Assembly: GCF_003850345.1 (NCBI RefSeq)
Contig: NZ_CP027707.1
Span: forward strand, 2,666,001-2,730,000
Length of the DNA stretch: 64,000 nucleotides
Direction: 5' to 3'
From: Pseudomonas chlororaphis subsp. piscium
Lineage (GTDB): Bacteria; Pseudomonadota; Gammaproteobacteria; Pseudomonadales; Pseudomonadaceae
Shown: piece after piece, positions 56,579-64,000 of the stretch
How the letters are laid out: the number at the start of each line of letters is the position of its first letter
Numbering within the stretch: the stretch's first letter is position 1
Position numbers and translations under genes: made by a program
The notes under the pieces: model-generated
Databases searched by the model: none
Told to the model about the DNA's origin: nothing
What the model saw: the letters and a program-made list of their open reading frames with translations, nothing else

Positions 56579-56853
56579 TCGATCACCTCGCCACGCAGGA
56601 GGAATTTGGCCAGGGCGAAGGAGCCGACGAAGCCGAACAGGGCGATCAGCAGCGCCGCCTCGAAGTAGGTGTCGCTGGCATATCGGATGCCCAGCACCAG
56701 CATCATCAGCATCGCCAGGATGTACAGGTAATCCAGGGCCAGGACCCGGTCCTGGGCCGAGGGGCCCTTGAACAGCCGGACCAGGGTCAGGACCATGGCC
56801 ACGGAGAACAGGAACAGGCTGAGCAGGATCGCGTTCGTGAGCAGGGCACTCAT
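56575..56853 (-). CDS. shaF: Monovalent cation/H+ antiporter subunit F
   Basis: A 92-residue membrane protein with three spans and the MnhF/PhaF pattern LTLVRLFKGPSAQDRVLALDYLYI, including the conserved Asp. Start at ATG 56853, overlapping the E subunit stop (ATGA). The long frame upstream of this start is antisense or out-of-frame coding of subunit E. Essential structural part of the antiporter complex. Confidence 0.92.
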   Translation of the reverse strand: MSALLTNAILLSLFLFSVAMVLTLVRLFKGPSAQDRVLALDYLYILAMLMMLVLGIRYASDTYFEAALLIALFGFVGSFALAKFLLRGEVIE

Positions 56854-57338
56854 TCGAAGATCTCCATCAACGGACGCTCGTAGGTCGTTTTGAAGTGCTG
56901 GATGAACGCCGCTTCGTCGTCCAGATCGAACACATGCAGCAGCAGGATGCTGCGGTCCAGGGACAGCTCGGACCACACCGTGCCCGGCACCACCGTGGTG
57001 ATGGTCGAGAGCGCGGCCAGGCCGTTGGCGTCGCGCAGCTCCAGGGGGATCTTGACGAAGCGCGAGCGCGGCGGGCGGCGCCCGGCGTTGAGCACGCCCC
57101 AGGCCACGGCCAGGTTCGACAGCAGCACATCGCGGCCGACCACCAGCAACAGGCGCAGGATGGTCATGGGGCGGCGGATGCGGATCGGCAGCGGACGCAA
57201 GGGGCGCATCATCAAGGGCGCGCAGAACCCCAGGAGGGCGCCGAGCAGCAGGTTGCCGGGGCTGACGGACAGGTTCAGCACCAGCCACAGCAACCACAGC
57301 GCCAGCGACAACCAGGGGGCGGGGAACAGGCGCTTCAT
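56850..57338 (-). CDS. shaE: Monovalent cation/H+ antiporter subunit E
   Basis: A 162-residue protein with two N-terminal spans (PAPWLSLALWLLWLVLNLSV and LLGALLGFCAPLMM) and a cytoplasmic MnhE domain (SLAVAWGVLN, LSTITTVVPGTVWSEL). It ends within the frame of the F gene (ATGA overlaps at both ends). Start ATG 57338. Part of the six-gene antiporter operon. Confidence 0.92.
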   Translation of the reverse strand: MKRLFPAPWLSLALWLLWLVLNLSVSPGNLLLGALLGFCAPLMMRPLRPLPIRIRRPMTILRLLLVVGRDVLLSNLAVAWGVLNAGRRPPRSRFVKIPLELRDANGLAALSTITTVVPGTVWSELSLDRSILLLHVFDLDDEAAFIQHFKTTYERPLMEIFE

Positions 57339-59020
57339 GGCTGCACCTCCTGCAACGCCGCCTGGGCTTCGGGGTTGGGGATCGCCCGGGTGCCGAGCAC
57401 GGCCATCACATACTGTTGCGGGTCGTTGAGGCTGTCGGCGGCGGCCTGGGTAAAGCGCAGCAGCGGCTCGGCCTTGACGGTCAGCAGCATGCACAACCCG
57501 AGCAGGGCAATGATCGGCACGCACTCGAAACGCCGCAACACGGGCGAGGGCCGCTCTTCCGGGGTCCAGAAGCGTTGGATGCCCAGGCGCGAAAAGGCGA
57601 TCAGCGACGCCAGGCCGGAGAGGATCAGCAAGGCCAGCAGGCCCCAGGCGGCGCCGGACAGCGGCGCATCGCTGGCCTGGCCCAGTCCGGCCGGGTTGAG
57701 CAGGGCGCCGATCAGGCTCAGCTTGCCGATGAACCCCGACAGCGGCGGCATGCCGATGATCAGCAGCGCGCAGGCGATAAAGCTCAGGCCGAGGAAGGCC
57801 ATGGTCCAGGGAATCACCTGGCCGACCACGGCTTTCTGCTCGTCGTCGAGGTTGGTGCCCGGTGGCGGTTGCAACGACTCCTGAGGCCGGGGCAGGGCTT
57901 CGACCTCGTCGTCCAGGGGGATTTCGTTGGCCGAACGCGAGCGCTCGATCAATTCCGCCAGGAGGAACAGCGCGCTGAGGGCCAGGGTCGAGCTGACCAG
58001 GTAGAACAGCGCGCCGGCGATCAGCTTGGGCTGGGCGAAGCCGATCGCCGCCAGGAGGATCCCGGCGGAGACCAGGATGCTCAGGCTGGCCATGCGCTCT
58101 AGGCGCTGCGCGGCGAGGATCGCCAGGGCCGCGCAGACGATGGTCGCCATGCCGCCGTAGATCAGCCAGTCGCCACCGAAGTAGGCCGAGGCCCCGGCCT
58201 GGCCGGAGAACAGCAGGGTCCACAGGCGCAGCAGGGTGTAGATGCCAACCTTGGTCATGATCGCGAACATCGCCGCCACCGGCGCGCTGGCCGAGGAGTA
58301 GGCCGGCACCAGCCAGAAGTTCAGCGGCCAGATGCCGGCCTTGGCCAGGAACGCGGTGGCGAGGATCGCCGCGCCGGCGTGCAGCAGGCCACGGTCGGCT
58401 TCCGGTACCAGCGGGATCTTCAGCGCCAGGTCGGCCATGTTCAGGGTGCCGGTGACGCCATAGATCAGCGCCGCGCCGATCAGGAACAGCGACGAGGCCA
58501 GCAGGTTGATCGCCACGTAGTGCAGGCCGGCGGACACCCGCGCGCGGCCCGAGCCGTGGAGCATCAGGCCGTAGGAGGCGGCCAGCAGCACTTCGAAGAA
58601 CACGAACAGGTTGAACAGGTCGGCGGTCAGGAAGGCGCCGTACAGGCCCATCAGCTGGATCTGGAACAATGCGTGGAAGCTGGCCCCGGCGCGGTCCCAG
58701 CGGGCCATGGCGAACAGCAGGGCGCTGACGCCGATGATCCCGGTGAGCACCAGCATCAGCGCCGACAGGCGATCGACCACCAGCACGATGCCGAACGGCA
58801 CCTGCCAGTTGCCCGGCAGGTACACGCCGACGGAGCCGGGCACGCCGGTCTGCTGGGTCCAGCACAGCAACAGCACGGAGATGCCCAGGCCGAGCATGCT
58901 GGAGAACAGGTTGATCTTGGCTTTGAGCGGGCGATGTTTCTCGCCGAGCATCAGCATCACCGCGGCGGTCAGCAGCGGCAGCAGGATAGGCGCGACGATC
59001 AGGTGCGGCATCAGGTTCAT
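57335..59020 (-). CDS. shaD: Monovalent cation/H+ antiporter subunit D
   Basis: A 561-residue protein with about 14 spans, a proton_antipo_M protein related to complex I NuoM/N. Seen: FELLLAASYGLMLHG-type (FFEVLLAASYGLML), GIWPLNFWLVPAYSSASAPVAAMFAIMTKVGIY, with the lysine and charged residues used for proton transfer, and a long inserted acidic loop (EIPLDDEVEALPRPQESLQPP) at about 370-400 not usual for every family member. It overlaps its neighbours by four bases. Confidence 0.93.
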   Translation of the reverse strand: MNLMPHLIVAPILLPLLTAAVMLMLGEKHRPLKAKINLFSSMLGLGISVLLLCWTQQTGVPGSVGVYLPGNWQVPFGIVLVVDRLSALMLVLTGIIGVSALLFAMARWDRAGASFHALFQIQLMGLYGAFLTADLFNLFVFFEVLLAASYGLMLHGSGRARVSAGLHYVAINLLASSLFLIGAALIYGVTGTLNMADLALKIPLVPEADRGLLHAGAAILATAFLAKAGIWPLNFWLVPAYSSASAPVAAMFAIMTKVGIYTLLRLWTLLFSGQAGASAYFGGDWLIYGGMATIVCAALAILAAQRLERMASLSILVSAGILLAAIGFAQPKLIAGALFYLVSSTLALSALFLLAELIERSRSANEIPLDDEVEALPRPQESLQPPPGTNLDDEQKAVVGQVIPWTMAFLGLSFIACALLIIGMPPLSGFIGKLSLIGALLNPAGLGQASDAPLSGAAWGLLALLILSGLASLIAFSRLGIQRFWTPEERPSPVLRRFECVPIIALLGLCMLLTVKAEPLLRFTQAAADSLNDPQQYVMAVLGTRAIPNPEAQAALQEVQP

Positions 59021-59360
59021 TCCTTGGGCTCCCGGCCATCCACATGGTCGGTGCCGGTCAGGCCCCTGGACGCCAGCAGGACCACCAGGAACAGCGCGGT
59101 CATGGCGAAGCTGATGACGATCGCCGTGAGCACCAGTGCCTGGGGCAGCGGGTCGGTGTAGTGCAGCAGGTCCTGGGGCACGCCGTCCTTGATGATCGGC
59201 TCCTTGCCAATGAACAGGCTACCCATGCTGAAGATGAACAGGTTGACCCCGTAGGACAGCAGGCACAGGCCCATCACCACCTGGAAGGTCCGCGGCCGCA
59301 GCACCAGCCAGACGCCGGAGGCCGCCAGCACACCAATGGCGATTGCAATGACTTCTTCCA

Positions 59361-59361
<1 letters not shown>
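59017..59361 (-). CDS. shaC: Monovalent cation/H+ antiporter subunit C
   Basis: A 114-residue protein with three spans, NuoK/MnhC type (AIAIGVLAASGVWLVLRPRTFQVVMGLCLLSYGVNLF). The conserved DPLPQALVLTAIVI follows. It overlaps subunit D (ATGA) and touches the end of subunit A. Together with A and D it forms the ion-translocating core. Confidence 0.93.
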
Positions 59362-62264
<2,903 letters not shown>

Positions 62265-62507
62265 AGGCTTCTAATCTGCGGGAAATTGTGATGCATCATA
62301 CGTGCCGACTCAGGGATCACCAACCTTGAAGCTGTGGCAGGATCCTACAAAACCCTTTCGGCCAGCGTTCAAGGCAGGGGACAAAAAGCCGGTTGGCGCG
62401 AAAGTCATGGCAGTTTGCCCGGCGTGAATGACAACAAAGCGCTGCGCGCGGTGTTATGGTCACGCCGATCTGCAACGGACCCGCTTGAAAGGAAGCAGAC
62501 AGGCCCT

Positions 62508-62954
62508 ATGACCCTCGGAACCTTTACCCGCAAAACCCTCTCCAGCCTGCTGCTGATGGCCTTCGGCGGCTGGAGCGTCTGGCTGTGGCTGACGCTTGCC
62601 GGGCCCACCGCTGGCATGAGCCGCTTCAAGACCCTGGAACCCTTGTCGATCGAGGGGCAGACGGCGGCGGCCTTGCCCGCCGGCACCGTGCTCTATTACG
62701 ACACCGGCTTTGCCGAGGGCCATAGTCGCTACCTGGCGTACTTCTATCACAAGGGCGTTATCGCTCAGGAAGCCTTGCCCAAGGCCTTCTGGCCGGGGCA
62801 AGCGTCGATCAGCCCCTTGTGGTTATGGAATGTCGATCCCGGGCAGGTCCCGGACCAAGCAGCGATGACACGAGAAGACATTGTCGCCGCGGTACAGGCC
62901 GGCCAGCTCTCTCGGCAGGAGCTGGCGGCCATTGTCGAATCGTTGCCGCGCTAG
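62508..62954 (+). CDS. Exported or membrane-anchored hypothetical protein
   Basis: A 148-residue protein with a single N-terminal hydrophobic stretch (LSSLLLMAFGGWSVWLWLTLAGP), an uncleaved anchor or signal sequence. The rest is soluble, with Pro/Trp-rich SPLWLWNVDPG near 120 and a C-terminal helix. I prefer ATG 62508 for its ribosome binding site; the frame is open to 62334. No family recognised. It is divergent from the antiporter operon. Confidence 0.65.
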   Translation: MTLGTFTRKTLSSLLLMAFGGWSVWLWLTLAGPTAGMSRFKTLEPLSIEGQTAAALPAGTVLYYDTGFAEGHSRYLAYFYHKGVIAQEALPKAFWPGQASISPLWLWNVDPGQVPDQAAMTREDIVAAVQAGQLSRQELAAIVESLPR

Positions 62955-62955
62955 T

Positions 62956-63903
62956 TCAGCGTTGCGAATCCGCGGTTTCATCCAGCCGATCCGCCTCGAC
63001 CGCCTCAGCGCTCTTACCCTTGGTCTTCAATTCGCTGACGATCACCGCCGCGACGATCAGCGCGCCGCCCAGCAGGGCCAGGGCCGGCAGGCGTTCGCCG
63101 GCGATGCGCCCAACCAGACCGGCCCACACCGGTTCGCCGGCGTAGATCAGGGTGGCGCGGGTCGGCGAGACGCTTTTCTGCGCCCAGTTCATCGCCACCT
63201 GGATCGCCGCGCTGGCGGCGCCCAGGCCCAGGGCGCTGGCCAGCAGCAGCCAGGAAAAGTCCGGGATGGCTTCCTGGGTCGGCACCACCATCAGGAACGA
63301 CAGCACCGAGGTCGCAGCCAGTTGTACTACTGTGACCCGGCGTACATCGACCTGGCCGGCGTAGGTGCTGATCAGGATGATTTCCGCGGCGATGGCCACG
63401 GTGCTGATCAGGGTGGCGATTTCCCCCGGGCTGAAGTCCAGCGCGGCGCCGCTCGGCCCGGAGAGCAGCATCAGGCCGGTGAAGGCCAGCATGATGCCGA
63501 TGCTCGGCATCAGCCCCGGGCGCTTGCCCATGAACAGCCATTGCAGCAACGGCACGAAGGGCACGTACAGCGCGGTGATAAAGGCCGACTGGCTGCTGGG
63601 AATGCTTTGCAGGCCCACAGTCTGCAAGCCGTAGCCGAGCATGATGGCGGTGCCGATGAAGACCCCGGCCTTGAGTTCGAACAGGGTCAGCCCACGCAGG
63701 CTGTGCAGGGAGAACAGCCCGACGATGCAGGCCGCCGCGGCAAAGCGCAGGCCGACGAAGAACATCGGGCCGCTGACGGTCATGGCGTGTTGCACGGTGA
63801 GAAAGGTGCCGCCCCAGACCATGGTGATCAGCACCAGCACGCACTCGGCTTTGCTCAGTTTGAGGAAGAAGGAGGAAGGTTTGGAGGAGTTCACAGACGT
63901 CAT
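62956..63903 (-). CDS. EamA/DMT family transporter
   Basis: A 315-residue inner-membrane exporter with ten spans in two EamA repeats. Seen: VWGGTFLTVQHAMTVSGPMFFVGLRF in the first repeat and ATLIYAGEPVWAGLVGRIAGERLPALALLGGALIV near the end. The N-terminal part is cytoplasmic. Substrate unknown (amino acids or metabolites in relatives). ATG 63903 is chosen; upstream the frame continues to the window edge but is less likely. A palindromic site lies just upstream. Confidence 0.88.
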   Translation of the reverse strand: MTSVNSSKPSSFFLKLSKAECVLVLITMVWGGTFLTVQHAMTVSGPMFFVGLRFAAAACIVGLFSLHSLRGLTLFELKAGVFIGTAIMLGYGLQTVGLQSIPSSQSAFITALYVPFVPLLQWLFMGKRPGLMPSIGIMLAFTGLMLLSGPSGAALDFSPGEIATLISTVAIAAEIILISTYAGQVDVRRVTVVQLAATSVLSFLMVVPTQEAIPDFSWLLLASALGLGAASAAIQVAMNWAQKSVSPTRATLIYAGEPVWAGLVGRIAGERLPALALLGGALIVAAVIVSELKTKGKSAEAVEADRLDETADSQR

Positions 63904-63951
63904 GCCCTTGCGCGCTACCCGGGGCGGCCGCACAATGCGCCGCGAAGTTGG

Positions 63952-63963
63952 GCAGTATACTGC
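63952..63963. promoter_or_regulatory. Palindromic operator-like site upstream of the EamA gene
   Basis: GCAGTATACTGC, a perfect 12-base palindrome about 50 bases ahead of the start, with related elements (ATACAGTGAGC, TATAGTGCAC) nearby. TATACT within it resembles a -10 element on the minus strand. A regulator site is likely; the regulator is not in the window. Confidence 0.5.
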
Positions 63964-64000
63964 GCAAATCCATACAGTGAGCAATATAGTGCACAAAGAT

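Overview
The window looks like chromosome from a fluorescent Pseudomonas, most likely the P. protegens / P. chlororaphis / P. fluorescens side of the genus. Reasons: high GC with Pseudomonas codon use, a complete hydrogen cyanide synthase operon (hcnABC) with ANR-box and Rsm-type leader signals, DUF1652 and DUF3077-type small proteins, and many intergenic hairpins of two REP-like families (cores TAGGAGCGAGGCTTGCCCG and TGTAGCCGCTGCCGCAGG). The species call is inference. I see no rRNA, tRNA, insertion sequence, prophage or CRISPR array.

Left part (1-5.6 kb): a MazG-like pyrophosphohydrolase and a nuclease-helicase (DUF2075 type) form a minus-strand pair. Next to them is a strikingly AT-rich stretch with a 488-residue protein ending in a PD-(D/E)XK nuclease-like motif, then almost 1 kb without a convincing gene. 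This is the part most likely to hold an undescribed (defence-like) system. 5.9-7.6 kb holds two translationally coupled, paralogous exported proteins of unknown role.

7.7-17 kb is a minus-strand sulfide/sulfane-sulfur cluster (persulfide dioxygenase-like MBL protein, sulfide:quinone oxidoreductase, TauE exporter, YeeE/YedE pair). It is read away from a divergent sigma-54 activator (FisR type) that keeps the three sensing cysteines. A type VI lipase effector of the Tle1/DUF2235 class, with two lipoprotein immunity-like copies and the footprint of a third, sits inside this cluster and separates the YeeE pair from the rest.

17-30 kb: a three-fold tandem REP-like repeat, GNAT enzymes, a PAS-PAS-PAS-LuxR regulator with two small stress-type genes, a two-component system, a secreted eight-cysteine protein, hcnABC, a GST, a Nudix protein and a patatin-like lipase.

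29.7-46.7 kb is a full myo-inositol catabolic and uptake region: RpiR-type repressor, iolC-E-B-A-I-D-G-H, a second Gfo/Idh/MocA dehydrogenase and a three-gene sugar ABC transporter. GGAA-N6-TTCC-type operators lie in front of iolC and the transporter. Intergenic hairpin repeats break the run into segments.

47-64 kb: a DksA paralogue with only half of the zinc cysteines, a soluble-sensor chemotaxis protein, small conserved genes, a quaternary-amine binding protein, a TonB receptor with a DUF2946 partner, the six-gene Mrp/Sha/Pha-type cation/proton antiporter operon with fused A+B subunits, and an EamA exporter. Start sites were re-chosen by ribosome binding site and overlap, so many differ from the longest reading frame.
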